A stretch of 53,633 nucleotides of DNA from Dyella choica (GTDB lineage: Bacteria > Pseudomonadota > Gammaproteobacteria > Xanthomonadales > Rhodanobacteraceae): NCBI RefSeq assembly GCF_003977665.1, contig NZ_RYYV01000024.1, positions 1 to 53,633 on the forward strand, read 5' to 3'. The stretch's first letter is position 1. Every line of letters starts with the position of its first letter. This document shows positions 7,682 through 16,697 of this stretch, in pieces. The position numbers and the translations under genes were made by a program. Under the pieces are notes generated by a model. It searched no databases. It saw nothing but the letters and a program-made list of their open reading frames with translations, and had not been told where the DNA came from.

Positions 7682-10453
7682 TTACAAGAACGTGTACTTC
7701 GCACCCACCGTGAAGTAACGGCCGATCGCGCCGCTGTAATCCAGCGGGTTGTAGTTCAACGCGCCGTAGGTCTGCGGATCGATCGGAGCGATCTTGTCGA
7801 ACACGTTCTGGATCGTACCGAACACTTCGAAGTTGCTGGCGAAGCGATAGCGGGCCGAGAGATCCACCGTCGTGAACGCCGGGATGCGGCAATGCGCCGG
7901 GGCTTCCGAATTATCGGCAAAATGGTTCTTGCACGGAGCATCCGCATCAACCACGTTCTTGAACGAGCCGCGATAGTTCACCGTGCCGCTGAACGAGAAG
8001 TTCTTGATATCCCAGTCTGCGTTGAGCTGCCCACGATAACGCGGCGTGCCGATGCAGTTGGTGGAATCGCAGTTGCCGTGTGTGCCGGCGTACTGCACCG
8101 TGGTGCCACCGTCCTGGCGTGCGTAGGAGATCAGACGCGTCGCATTGAGGTCGAAGTTCAGCTTGCCCGCATTGCCCAGGTCGAAGCGCTGGGTAAAGTC
8201 CATGTCGATGCCACGCACCGAAGTCGCCGACGAGTTGATGTAGGTGCCTTCTGCCGCCAGCAGGGTACCGCTGTTGGCAATGCCAGCCAGATTGTTGTCG
8301 GCGCGGAGCACACGGCCCGCGGCGATGGCTGAGGCAGCCGTGCTCTGGTTGATCTCGTCGGTACGGCGAATGCGCCAGTAGTCGACCGTGAGCGAGGTAT
8401 TCGCGTTCGGCGCCAGCACGAAGCCGCCGGTGTAGCTGCGCGAACGCTCCGGCTTCAGATGGGCATTCGGACCGGTGATGTTGGCGATGGTGATGTTGCA
8501 GTCCGTCGCCGATGCACCCGCAGCAGGGAGGCCGTTCGGGCAACGCACCGGATCGGAGACATTGGTGTAGCCGGCGGCAGTACCACCACTTTCAGCCGGG
8601 TTCGGCGCACGGAAGCCACCGGCAAACGTGCCACGCAAAGCCAGCCACGAGGTCGGCGAGTACTTGATGCCGAACTTGGGTGTGACAGCGGTGCTGCCTC
8701 CCTTGTAGCTGTCCACGCGGCCGGCGGCAGAGAGCTCCAGATTGCTGAGCACTGGTGCATCCAGTTCGGCGTAACCGGCTGCGACCGACTGCGACCCCTT
8801 GTAGGCCGAGTAACCCAGGCCGATGATGTCGCCCTGCTGGGTGTACGTGACCGGAGTCAGCTCCACGGCCGAGCGACGGTATTCGGTGCCGAGCGCCAGA
8901 CCGAGCGCACCGCCGGGCAGTTCGAACAGCGAACGCGTGACCTTGGCGTCGATCGAGTCGAGCACGCTGCTTGCATCGGCGTTCAGCGTCGGCGAAATGT
9001 AGCCGTAGATGCCAGGGTTGTTGAGGTACGAGTTCTCGCCAATGCGCCAGTACCCGTACGGGCTGTTGGGATTGGTGAGCGCATCGTGCACCGTGCTGTA
9101 GCGCAGATAGCCCCAACGCGTGCTGCTGAGATCGGTGCCCGAGTGCAGGTAGGCGGCATCGTAATCCCACTCGCCATAGGTGCCCTTCACGCCGACCAGG
9201 AAGCGATAGAAGTCGTTCTTGGTCTCGATCCGGCGCGGGCCCACGTCCCAGGCGGAATAGCGCAGGCGCGCGTTTTGGCCAAGGATGTTGTCCGGATCAC
9301 CGGCCCCCATCACCGTCGCACCAGCACCGCTGCTGGCATTGATCGCGCCACCCGGATAACCCCAGGCGCCGGACACGCCAGACGGCGTGGTCTGGAACTT
9401 GGAGTCCTTGTCGTTGTAGCCGAATTCGCTATAGAGCTGGGTGTTGTCGGAGATGTTGTAGGTGCCGCGCACGAACAGGTTGATCGAGCGGACGTTCGGC
9501 GTGATCAAAGCAAATTTCGCCGTATCCCACACGCAACCGCCACCGCCGCCGGCCTGCGAGATGCCGGAGAACTGGCCGCAACCGGGCAGCGACTGGTAGA
9601 TACCGGTGGCCGGGTCACGCAGGGCGCCGGTCGGCGAACTGCCGGCCACCGCACCGCCGCCGGTGATCGCGCCGCCAAGGAACTGGCTGCCGGTCGTGCT
9701 GTAGCCCCAAGGACGCAGATCGCCCGTGCCGATCCACTTGCGATCGGTGCGGTCGCTGACACGAATCGAATCTTCCTTCATGCCTTCGAGGTTGAACAGG
9801 ATGTTGTAGCGATCCTTGTTGATATCGCCCATGCCGGCGGTCAGCGAGGCCTTGTAGAGATTGCCGTCGCCATTGCCGGAAACGCCGGCCGAAACCTTCG
9901 CCGTCGCGCCCTGGAAGTTGCTCTTCAGGATGATGTTCACCACACCGGCGATCGCGTCGGAACCGTAGATGGCCGAAGCGCCGTCCTTCAGCACTTCGAT
10001 GCGCTCCACCGCTTCCATCGGAATGGTGCTGAGGTCGGTGAACACTTTCTGGCCGTCGTCGGCCAGGCCGAACGATGCCATGCGGCGGCCATTGAGCAGC
10101 ACCAGCGTGGAGCCGGCGCCCAGGCCGCGCAGCGAAACGCCGGTGGCGCCGCTGGCAAAACCGTTACCGAAAGTGGACGGAATGGAACCGGCGCCATCGG
10201 AGGTGAGGCGCTGCAGGTAATCGGCCACCGTCGGCAGGCCGCTGGCCTGCAGATCCTTCGCGGTGATCACCTGCACCGGCGAAGCGGTCTCCAGGTCGGT
10301 GCGAGGAATGCTCGAACCAGTCACCACTACTTTCTCCAGCGTCTTGCTGGAGGACGATGAATCCTGCGCGTTGGCCGCCAGTGCGAAACCTGCGGTACCC
10401 GCAAACAAGGTCAACACGATGGCGTCGCGCAGCCGCGTCGTTTTGAAACGCAT
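7682..10453 (-). CDS. TonB-dependent outer-membrane receptor 3 (tandem cluster)
   Basis: 923 aa; ATG at 10453 behind GAGGGAG. Signal peptide (MRFKTTRLRDAIVLTLF..., cleavage near ALAANAQD), a Ser-rich stretch (DSSSSSKTLEK), TonB-box-like VVVTG, plug motifs GSSIPRTDLETASPVQVITA, SLRGLGAGSTLVLLNGRR, VERIEVLKDGASAIYGSDA and VVNIILKSNF. The barrel contains GFRAPNPAE and ends VGAKYTFL. The last residue is Leu after Phe, whereas its paralogue ends in Phe-Phe. The first 200 residues are nearly identical to receptor 4, also 923 aa. Receptors 3 and 4 are thus a recent tandem duplication within a wider family that includes 1 and 2. The substrate is unknown. Confidence 0.93.
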   Translation of the reverse strand: MRFKTTRLRDAIVLTLFAGTAGFALAANAQDSSSSSKTLEKVVVTGSSIPRTDLETASPVQVITAKDLQASGLPTVADYLQRLTSDGAGSIPSTFGNGFASGATGVSLRGLGAGSTLVLLNGRRMASFGLADDGQKVFTDLSTIPMEAVERIEVLKDGASAIYGSDAIAGVVNIILKSNFQGATAKVSAGVSGNGDGNLYKASLTAGMGDINKDRYNILFNLEGMKEDSIRVSDRTDRKWIGTGDLRPWGYSTTGSQFLGGAITGGGAVAGSSPTGALRDPATGIYQSLPGCGQFSGISQAGGGGGCVWDTAKFALITPNVRSINLFVRGTYNISDNTQLYSEFGYNDKDSKFQTTPSGVSGAWGYPGGAINASSGAGATVMGAGDPDNILGQNARLRYSAWDVGPRRIETKNDFYRFLVGVKGTYGEWDYDAAYLHSGTDLSSTRWGYLRYSTVHDALTNPNSPYGYWRIGENSYLNNPGIYGYISPTLNADASSVLDSIDAKVTRSLFELPGGALGLALGTEYRRSAVELTPVTYTQQGDIIGLGYSAYKGSQSVAAGYAELDAPVLSNLELSAAGRVDSYKGGSTAVTPKFGIKYSPTSWLALRGTFAGGFRAPNPAESGGTAAGYTNVSDPVRCPNGLPAAGASATDCNITIANITGPNAHLKPERSRSYTGGFVLAPNANTSLTVDYWRIRRTDEINQSTAASAIAAGRVLRADNNLAGIANSGTLLAAEGTYINSSATSVRGIDMDFTQRFDLGNAGKLNFDLNATRLISYARQDGGTTVQYAGTHGNCDSTNCIGTPRYRGQLNADWDIKNFSFSGTVNYRGSFKNVVDADAPCKNHFADNSEAPAHCRIPAFTTVDLSARYRFASNFEVFGTIQNVFDKIAPIDPQTYGALNYNPLDYSGAIGRYFTVGAKYTFL

Positions 10454-10690
10454 AAAGGAACTCCCTCTTTTTCAGCAGATGTGGGGGGATGGGTAGGGCT
10501 CTGCTGACTCCCCTCGCGCATCAACTTACGCCGTAAGAAGGTGCGCTTAGACGCATGGTAAACAAATTTCGCAATAAATTAACAGTCCCGCTCGAACCAG
10601 GAAGATCGCCGGAATGGTCCGTTCAGGCAGCAAAACTTCACCAAGTCACTGAATATCAAGGCAGTCGAGAACAGACACTGGTTTGTGCGA

Positions 10691-10706
10691 ACGCAATATA
10701 TTGCGT
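10691..10706. promoter_or_regulatory. Perfect 16-bp palindrome, candidate operator of receptor gene 3
   Basis: ACGCAATATATTGCGT is an exact inverted repeat about 240 nt upstream of the receptor 3 ATG. On the minus strand it overlaps a TTGACG that could be a -35 box. It fits the CGYAAYATDTTGCG pattern shared by all four receptor genes. Confidence 0.6.
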
Positions 10707-10769
10707 CAACATACGCATCGCTCAGACAAATCTTTGGGTCGGTTTGAGGGATGGGAGCCATGCGCCGCA

Positions 10770-10835
10770 GTAGGCTGGGATGACAATCCCAGCATCGCGC
10801 GGGTTGCAAATGCTGGGTTTTGCAACCCAGCCTAC
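10770..10835. repeat. GTAG-type REP, inverted pair
   Basis: GTAGGCTGGGATGACAATCC on the left and a reversed unit (TGCTGGGTTTTGCAACCCAG then CCTAC) on the right. The two stems differ in loop sequence, so two subfamilies are paired here. Confidence 0.88.
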
Positions 10836-10883
10836 GATGGTCATCCCAGCCGATGCGGACCCGATCAGGGCAATACAAAACAA

Positions 10884-10913
10884 AACGGCGCGTCGATGAC
10901 TCGACGCGCCGTT
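10884..10913 (-). terminator. Terminator of TonB receptor 4
   Basis: AACGGCGCGTCGA (10884-10896), loop TGAC, TCGACGCGCCGTT (10901-10913), followed on the minus strand by TTGTTTTGT. It is almost the same as the receptor 3 terminator. Confidence 0.82.
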
Positions 10914-10966
10914 CGGCTTTACCACTCAAACCGCATCGCGAAAGCCGATGCGGCGGCATCGCGAGC

Positions 10967-13738
10967 TTAGAAGAACGTGTACTTCGCACCCACCGTGAAG
11001 TAACGGCCGATCGCACCGCTCGAATCCAGCGGGTTGAAGTTCATCGCGCCGTAGGTCACCGGATCCAGCGGAGCGATTTCGTCAGTCACGTTCAAGATCG
11101 AGCCGAACACTTCGAAGTTGTCCGCGAAGTGGTAGCGGGCCGACAGGTCCAGTGTGGTGAACGACGGGATGCGGCAATGCTCCGGCGCATCCGTGCCGTC
11201 GGCGAACGCGCTGTTGCACGCAGCCCCCGCCTCCGGTACGTTTTTGAACGCGCTGCGATAGTTCACGATGGCGCCGAGCGAGAAGTTGCGGATATCCCAG
11301 TCGACGCTGATCTGTGCGCGATGGCGCGGCGTACCGATGCAGTTGGTGGTATCGCAGTTGCCGTGGGTACCAGCGTACTGCACGGTGCCGTTGACGTCCT
11401 GGCGTGCATACGAGATCAAACGCGTGGCATTCAGGTCGAAGTTCAGCCGGCCGTACGTGCCCAGATCAACACGCTGCGTGAAGTCCATATCGACGCCGCG
11501 TACCGAAGTCGCCGCGGAGTTGATGTAGGTGCCTAGCGCAGCGAGCAACGTACCGCTGTTGGCAATGCCGGGTAGGTTGTTATCCGAGCGAACCACGCTG
11601 CCTGCCGCGATCGCTGAAGCGGCCGTGATCTGGTTGATTTCGTCAGTACGGCGAATGCGCCAGTAGTCGACGGTCAGCGAGGTATCCGCGGTCGGCGCCA
11701 GCACGATACCGCCGGTGTAGCTGCGCGAACGCTCCGGCTTCAGATGCGTATTCGGCGTAGTGATGATGCCGATGGTTTCCAGGCAGTCGATCTGCGAAGC
11801 GCCCGGCAATGGCTTGCCGTTCGGACAACGCACGGGATCGGAGGCATTGGTGAACGCGGCCAGATGTCCGTTGGTTTCGGCCGGATTCGGCGCACGGAAA
11901 CCGCCCGCGAACGTACCGCGCAACGACAGCCACGGCATAGGCGACCACTTGAGGCCAAACTTCGGCGTCACCGCGGTGCTGCCTTCCTTGTAGCTGTCCA
12001 CGCGACCAGCAGCCGAAACTTCCAGCGTGCTGAGCACCGGCGCATCCAATTCGGCGTAGCCGGCAGCTACCGACTGCGCGCCCTTGTAGGCCGAATAGCC
12101 CAGACCGATGATGTCGCCCGTGTCGGTATACGTGGTCGGCGTCAGTGACACCGCCGTACGGCGGTATTCGGTGCCGAGCGCCAAGCCCACCGGACCGCCC
12201 GGCAGATCGAACAGCGAACGCGTGACCTTGGCATCGATCGAGTCGAGCTGGCTGCTTGCGTTGGCGTGCAGCGTCGGCGAGATGTAGCTGTAGATGCCCG
12301 GGTTGTTGAGGCCCGAGTTCGCACCGAGGCGCCAGTAGCCGAATGGGCTATTGGGATTGGTGAGTGCATCGCGCACCGCGCTGTAACGCAGGTAACCCCA
12401 GCGCGTGCTGGTGAGATCGGTCCCCGAATGCATGTACGCGGCATCGTAATCCCACTCGCCCCAGGTGCCCTTCACACCGACGAGGAAGCGGTAGAAGTCA
12501 TTGTCGGTGCGAATGACGCGCGGCCCCACGTCCCAAGCGGAATAGCGCAGACGCGCATTCGCGCCATAGGGGTTGTCCGGATCGCCAGGGCCTAGCACCA
12601 CGGCACCCGGACCACTGCTGGCATTGATCGCGCCACCCGGATAACCCCATGAGCCGGATACGCCCGACGGAGTGGTCTGGAACTTCGAAACCTTGTTGGA
12701 GTAGCCGAATTCGCTATACACCTGAGTGCTGTCTGACACCTTGTACGTGCCGCGCACGAACAAGCTGACCGAGCGGTCGCTCGGCGTGATCCAACGGAAC
12801 TTTGCCGTATCCCACAAGCAGCCACCACCGCCACCGGCTTGAGAGATATTGGAGAACTGCGAACAACCGGGCAGCGAGGCATACAGACCCGTAGCCGGAT
12901 TGCGCACCGCACCGGTCGGCGAGCTGCCGGCTGCGGCGCCGCCGCTGGTGATCGCGCCGCCGAGGAACTGGCTGCCGGCCGCGCTGTAGCCCCACGGACG
13001 CAGGTCACCCGTGCCGATCCACTTGCGATCGCTGCGATCGGTGGCGAGGATGGCGTCGTCCTTCATGCCTTCCAGGTCGAACAGGATGTTGTAGCGATCC
13101 TTGTTGAGGTCGCCGGTGCCGGCGGTCAGCGAAGCCTTATAGCGATTGCCGTCGCCGTTACCGGAAACGCCCGCCGAGACTTTCGCCACCGCACCGGTGA
13201 AGTTGGTCTTCAGAATGATGTTCACCACGCCGGCGATGGCATCGGAACCATAGATGGCCGAAGCGCCGTCCTTCAGCACTTCGATGCGCTCCACCGCTTC
13301 CATCGGAATGGTGCTGAGGTCGGTGAACACCTTCTGGCCGTCGTCGGCGAGGCCGAACGACGCCATACGGCGGCCGTTGAGCAGTACCAGCGTGGAGCCG
13401 GCGCCCAGGCCGCGCAGCGAAACGCCGGTAGCGCCGCTGGCAAAGCCGTTACCGAAAGTGGACGGAATCGAACCGGCGCCATCGGAGGTGAGGCGCTGCA
13501 GGAAATCGGCCACCGTCGGCAGGCCGCTGGCCTGCAGATCCTTGGCGGTGATCACCTGCACCGGTGAAGCGGTTTCCAGGTCGGTACGCGGAATGCTGGA
13601 ACCGGTCACCACCACTTTCTCCAGCGTCTTGCTGGATGACGATGAATCCTGCGCGTGGGCCGCCAGGGCGAAGCCGGCGGAACCCGCAAACAAGGTAAAT
13701 ACGATAGCGTCGCGCAGCCGTGTCGTTCTCAAACGCAT
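10967..13738 (-). CDS. TonB-dependent outer-membrane receptor 4 (tandem cluster)
   Basis: 923 aa; ATG at 13738 behind GAGGGAGTTGCC. Signal peptide with cleavage near ALAAHAQD, the same Ser-rich linker and VVVTG box as receptor 3, and the same plug motifs (PRTDLETASPVQVITA, SLRGLGAGSTLVLLNGRR, VERIEVLKDGASAIYGSDA). The barrel ends VGAKYTFF. Differences from receptor 3 are scattered through the barrel, e.g. ILATDRSDRKW against IRVSDRTDRKW and PAETNGHLAAF against PAESGGTAAGY. Equal length and few indels argue for a duplication followed by point divergence. It lies at the 5' end of the four-gene array, and the leader contains the palindrome at 13980. The substrate is unknown. Confidence 0.93.
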   Translation of the reverse strand: MRLRTTRLRDAIVFTLFAGSAGFALAAHAQDSSSSSKTLEKVVVTGSSIPRTDLETASPVQVITAKDLQASGLPTVADFLQRLTSDGAGSIPSTFGNGFASGATGVSLRGLGAGSTLVLLNGRRMASFGLADDGQKVFTDLSTIPMEAVERIEVLKDGASAIYGSDAIAGVVNIILKTNFTGAVAKVSAGVSGNGDGNRYKASLTAGTGDLNKDRYNILFDLEGMKDDAILATDRSDRKWIGTGDLRPWGYSAAGSQFLGGAITSGGAAAGSSPTGAVRNPATGLYASLPGCSQFSNISQAGGGGGCLWDTAKFRWITPSDRSVSLFVRGTYKVSDSTQVYSEFGYSNKVSKFQTTPSGVSGSWGYPGGAINASSGPGAVVLGPGDPDNPYGANARLRYSAWDVGPRVIRTDNDFYRFLVGVKGTWGEWDYDAAYMHSGTDLTSTRWGYLRYSAVRDALTNPNSPFGYWRLGANSGLNNPGIYSYISPTLHANASSQLDSIDAKVTRSLFDLPGGPVGLALGTEYRRTAVSLTPTTYTDTGDIIGLGYSAYKGAQSVAAGYAELDAPVLSTLEVSAAGRVDSYKEGSTAVTPKFGLKWSPMPWLSLRGTFAGGFRAPNPAETNGHLAAFTNASDPVRCPNGKPLPGASQIDCLETIGIITTPNTHLKPERSRSYTGGIVLAPTADTSLTVDYWRIRRTDEINQITAASAIAAGSVVRSDNNLPGIANSGTLLAALGTYINSAATSVRGVDMDFTQRVDLGTYGRLNFDLNATRLISYARQDVNGTVQYAGTHGNCDTTNCIGTPRHRAQISVDWDIRNFSLGAIVNYRSAFKNVPEAGAACNSAFADGTDAPEHCRIPSFTTLDLSARYHFADNFEVFGSILNVTDEIAPLDPVTYGAMNFNPLDSSGAIGRYFTVGAKYTFF

Positions 13739-13979
13739 ATGGCAACTCCCTCTTTATCTGCAGCAGATGTGGGGACGGGTAGGGCTCTGCTGACTCCCCC
13801 TCGCGCATCAAGCTACGTCGCAAAAAGATGCGCTCCAGGGGATGTTAAGCAGATTTCGCAATAAATTAACAGTACCGTTTGGACCAGAAAGTTCGCCCAC
13901 TTGGCCTGTTCAAACGAAGAAGTTTCGCCAAGCCACTGATTATCAGGATCATCGAGAAACGGGCATCGCTTATGTGCAA

Positions 13980-13995
13980 ACGCAACATTTTGCGC
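13980..13995. promoter_or_regulatory. Candidate operator, receptor gene 4
   Basis: ACGCAACATTTTGCGC, about 243 nt upstream of the ATG. It has the same place and near-palindromic form as the perfect site upstream of receptor 3. On the minus strand TTGGCG (possible -35) overlaps its edge. Confidence 0.5.
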
Positions 13996-14059
13996 CAACT
14001 CAGGCCCGCTCGAACAAGTCCAAGGGGCAGTTCGAGGGGTTTGGCGGATACGCCGCTGT

Positions 14060-14152
14060 GTAGGCTGGGATAGAAATCGTAGGCTGGGTTGCAAAAACCA
14101 GCATTGCCATGCACGCAACCTGCGCGATGCTGGGATTGTCATCCCAGCCTAC
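14060..14152. repeat. GTAG-type REP cluster (three units)
   Basis: GTAGGCTGGGATAGAAATC is a truncated unit. Next comes GTAGGCTGGGTTGCAAAAAC, and finally a reversed unit ending CATCCCAGCCTAC. The first looks cut off in the middle of the stem, as if a later unit had inserted or recombined there. Confidence 0.85.
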
Positions 14153-14226
14153 GTTGAATAGATCGGGGCATAAAAAAAGCGGCGCCATGAACAACACCGC
14201 CTTTTGATCCTCATCAGCTATACGAC

Positions 14227-14424
14227 TTAGACCTCAGCTACCGCTTTTACCGCCGTGCTAACCAGCATGCTCGCGATGCTCCTGCCGACCTCACTGCCGT
14301 CATACACCGCGCGCACGAACAAATTCGCATCACGTACATTGTCGCCGCCTGCAAAGAACTCTGGATGGCTGGCCTGATGCGACAGCCGGCCACGTGCGCC
14401 AATCACTACTTTGCCGGATCGCGC
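14227..14424 (-). pseudogene. gltD 3'-end fragment (about 66 codons)
   Basis: The minus-strand frame reads [36 protein letters not shown] and [11 protein letters not shown]. This matches the C-terminus of the intact GltD encoded 2.4 kb away ([47 protein letters not shown]). The match starts abruptly at about 14424 and runs to the stop codon. Nucleotide similarity is clear but not perfect, with substitutions in many codons, so the copy is old. No upstream catalytic part is present, so this is a relic rather than a gene. It and the real gltD end bracket the small ORF and histidine kinase between them. Confidence 0.85.
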
Positions 14425-14746
14425 TCGTTTCACTCTGGACGTCCCGAGTACCGCAATTTCGTAGCGACTTCCGCAACGATTCGCCATGCATGCCCATCGT
14501 CGACGAGATTGGCAAAACGCTGAATATCGCCCGTTGATGCATATGCCAAGCCGCACACACAAACCAACATTCCCCTACATCATCAGCAGAGCAGATTTGT
14601 TAGCGTGGGCTCGTCACCCACGCAATCAACCGCAACCGGCAATTACCCCGCGTGAGTGGCCCTTGCAGCAATGCCAGGAGTAGCGCGGATCGTGAGAGTT
14701 AGAGGCTCCCACGACCCGCTAAACCACAATCAAAGGACACTTGATC
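14425..14746. other. Non-coding stretch with a small hairpin
   Basis: About 320 nt between the gltD fragment and the small ORF. The only structure seen is GCGTGGG (14603-14609) / CCCACGC (14617-14623), possibly a different REP family. No convincing gene. Confidence 0.45.
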
Positions 14747-15067
14747 ATGGTCTCCAGAAATAATACGGCACGCACGCACCCATCTGAACCCTTCTGGCTC
14801 GGTGAACCCTCACGGCACCCCAAAGACCCACAAAGAGGCGAGCGATACACCTACCTGATGAAGCTCGCCGGCACTAGCCTGGCCATTCATGTCATCCGAA
14901 ACCTACTGAAAAACAGCGAAGGCTTCCATCGCGCAAAAGCTGCCGATAGTGCGCCCGAGCCCGGACAATGGCCGCTCTCACCCACTCAGGTCGATGGCCT
15001 GTATGCCGCTTTGTATTTTCTTCGCCGCCACGGCGATGACATGCTGATGGCTGAGCAAGACGGGTAG
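14747..15067 (+). CDS. Small protein of unknown function (106 aa)
   Basis: I do not recognise this protein. The ATG at 14747 has AAAGGA 9 nt upstream, better than the in-frame TTG at 14741. The product is hydrophilic and charged at the start (NNTARTHPSEPFWLGEPSRH), then has a helical-looking middle (YTYLMKLAGTSLAIHVIRNL) and a second one (VDGLYAALYFLRRHGDDML). There is no signal peptide or clear transmembrane segment. It lies alone on the plus strand between the gltD relic and the histidine kinase, 220 nt before the kinase start. Coding potential rests on the Shine-Dalgarno match and on the absence of a better ORF on the other strand. It may be a lineage-specific gene of the islet. Confidence 0.55.
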   Translation: MVSRNNTARTHPSEPFWLGEPSRHPKDPQRGERYTYLMKLAGTSLAIHVIRNLLKNSEGFHRAKAADSAPEPGQWPLSPTQVDGLYAALYFLRRHGDDMLMAEQDG

Positions 15068-15287
15068 TTCGTCTGCGCACGCATAGCCCTAACGCGACAC
15101 GTCAATCGGAGGATGATGTGTCGCATAGGGATAAAAGGGATATTCGCGATTGACGTGCCTCCGCCGTTGTTCCCTTCGCGGATGCCTGTCAGGGCGAATT
15201 TACATCATTGGTGACGCACCCCTACCACAGGTAAGGGGGCTTCGAATCCGCATTCTTCATCCCCAACTCTTGGGTGCCCAGAAATCC

Positions 15288-16610
15288 GTGAAGCCAATTT
15301 ATCCCAGACGCAAGTTACGTTTTCGCCTTATTCTAAGTTTTTTGCTATTTGGCTTTGGTCTGACGACGCTTTTTGCCATAGCGTCGTTTGATATTCGTTC
15401 ACGGGTCGAAGACCAACTGGTCTCAGCTTCGTTGCAACAGGATGTGAATCAGGCTGTGACGCACGCCATCGATCATCCAGATGAGCCAGCGCACTCGCAG
15501 CTGATGGAGGCGTGGATTAAGAGTAATAGCACCCTCTATAAGATGCCGATGGCATGGCAAAACTTAGAACCCGGAATTCACGACATTACAGAATTTGGCG
15601 ATGACGGTAAACAACGACACTACAAATTGGCAGTTCAACGCAAAAAGGATGTCATAGGCTTCCTTCGCTACGATGTGTCGCGTGAGGACTTAGGCGATAA
15701 GCAATTGATTTTTGCGTTGACTGTGACCGTCGTGCTTTTTACTTTGCTTTCGTTTGCACTTGGAGTACGGCTATCGCGCAAGGTTCTGAAGCCATTGAGT
15801 CAATTGGCCGTACGTCTTAGCGATTCCCGTAAAGCTGGTAAAAGCGAGCCACTAGCTACGCATTATTCAGATGATGAAGTTGGTGAGTTGGCAATGGCGC
15901 TGGATGAGTATGCTGCACAGCTCAGCGCCATGGCAGAGCGCGAGCGCGAATTCAATTCGGACGTGAGCCACGAATTACGTACACCGTTGGCAGTGATAGC
16001 CAGCACTACGGAGCTACTCCTCGACTCACCCGATATGACGGAAAAGCTTCGGGAGCGAGTTAAGCGTATAGAAAGGGCGTCGCGTCAAGCCACTGAGTTG
16101 ATTGAGGCACTTCTTCTTCTGGCGCGTGCTGAACGCCGAGGCCCGACTAGAGGCGAAATTTCCGATGTCGCCAAAGTGGCGGCAGACGTCATCGAAAGTC
16201 AACGTCCCCAGATGCGTGGAAAATCAATCGAAGTTGAGTTGCGGATTATTGGTAGCAAAGTGCTCACCGTCAATGCGCCGGCGGCGGTCGTTTCGGTCGC
16301 ATTGACCAATTTGATTGGCAACGCGATTAAGTACACCCTTGCAGGTAAGGTTCAAATCGATGTGGGTGATAAGAGTGTTGAGGTAATCGACACGGGGCCT
16401 GGAATTAAACCTGAAGATGCTCAGCGACTATTTCAACGTGGTGTGCGTGGTGAAGGTGTTGGTGGTAGTGGTGCTGGCCTGGGTCTCGCCATTGTGCGCC
16501 GGTTATGCGATCTCTATGGCTGGACTGTGTCCATGCATCCACGGACTGACACCAATGGAGCGATTGCTAGACTCATATTTGAGCGGGTCCCGTCACCTAG
16601 CGACGCCTAA
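15288..16610 (+). CDS. Orphan HAMP-domain sensor histidine kinase
   Basis: 440 aa from a GTG at 15288. The frame is open further upstream but without Met or plausible protein, and no good ribosome site is visible, so the start is uncertain. Order: membrane segment 1 (about 12-34, LRFRLILSFLLFGFGLTT), periplasmic sensor of about 105 residues, membrane segment 2 (LIFALTVTVVLFTLLSFALG), HAMP linker (SRKVLKPLSQLAVRLS), dimerisation box DVSHELRTPLAVI with phospho-acceptor His about 228, N box NLIGNAIKYT, G1 IDTGPGI and G2 GSGAGLGLAIV. All catalytic boxes are intact, so it should autophosphorylate in response to an envelope signal. No response regulator is next to it. Base composition is AT-richer than the flanks, and it is bracketed by the two gltD ends, suggesting acquired DNA. 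Confidence 0.88.
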   Translation: MKPIYPRRKLRFRLILSFLLFGFGLTTLFAIASFDIRSRVEDQLVSASLQQDVNQAVTHAIDHPDEPAHSQLMEAWIKSNSTLYKMPMAWQNLEPGIHDITEFGDDGKQRHYKLAVQRKKDVIGFLRYDVSREDLGDKQLIFALTVTVVLFTLLSFALGVRLSRKVLKPLSQLAVRLSDSRKAGKSEPLATHYSDDEVGELAMALDEYAAQLSAMAEREREFNSDVSHELRTPLAVIASTTELLLDSPDMTEKLRERVKRIERASRQATELIEALLLLARAERRGPTRGEISDVAKVAADVIESQRPQMRGKSIEVELRIIGSKVLTVNAPAAVVSVALTNLIGNAIKYTLAGKVQIDVGDKSVEVIDTGPGIKPEDAQRLFQRGVRGEGVGGSGAGLGLAIVRRLCDLYGWTVSMHPRTDTNGAIARLIFERVPSPSDA

Positions 16611-16672
16611 ACGCTGCACAAAGATCGTGATTGACGGTAAGCGTCCGGCCTAGCCACCTTGCTCGCGTGGCA

Positions 16673-16697
16673 ATGCTGGGATTGGCATCCCAGCCTA

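Larger units (their letters stand above)
10454..10966. other. Intergenic region upstream of receptor 3
   Basis: This 513-nt region has no gene. It holds the receptor 3 leader, the perfect palindrome at 10691-10706, a REP pair at 10770-10835 and the terminator of receptor 4. Segments such as TTTCGCAATAAATTAACAGT (near 10567) recur upstream of receptor 4 (near 13854), showing that the promoter region was duplicated with the gene. Confidence 0.65.
13739..14226. other. Intergenic region upstream of receptor 4
   Basis: This 488-nt stretch has no gene. It has the receptor 4 leader with candidate operator 13980-13995, a cluster of three REP units (14060-14152), and an A7 run with a weak GCGGCG/CACCGC stem near 14173-14206 that may end the gltD-fragment transcript. 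Confidence 0.55.

Noticed and set aside
5323-10360. Long plus-strand frames (655 and 633 codons) opposite TonB receptors 2 and 3
   Set aside because: They mirror the conserved receptor frames, repeat in parallel in both paralogues, and have no plausible start signals or domains.
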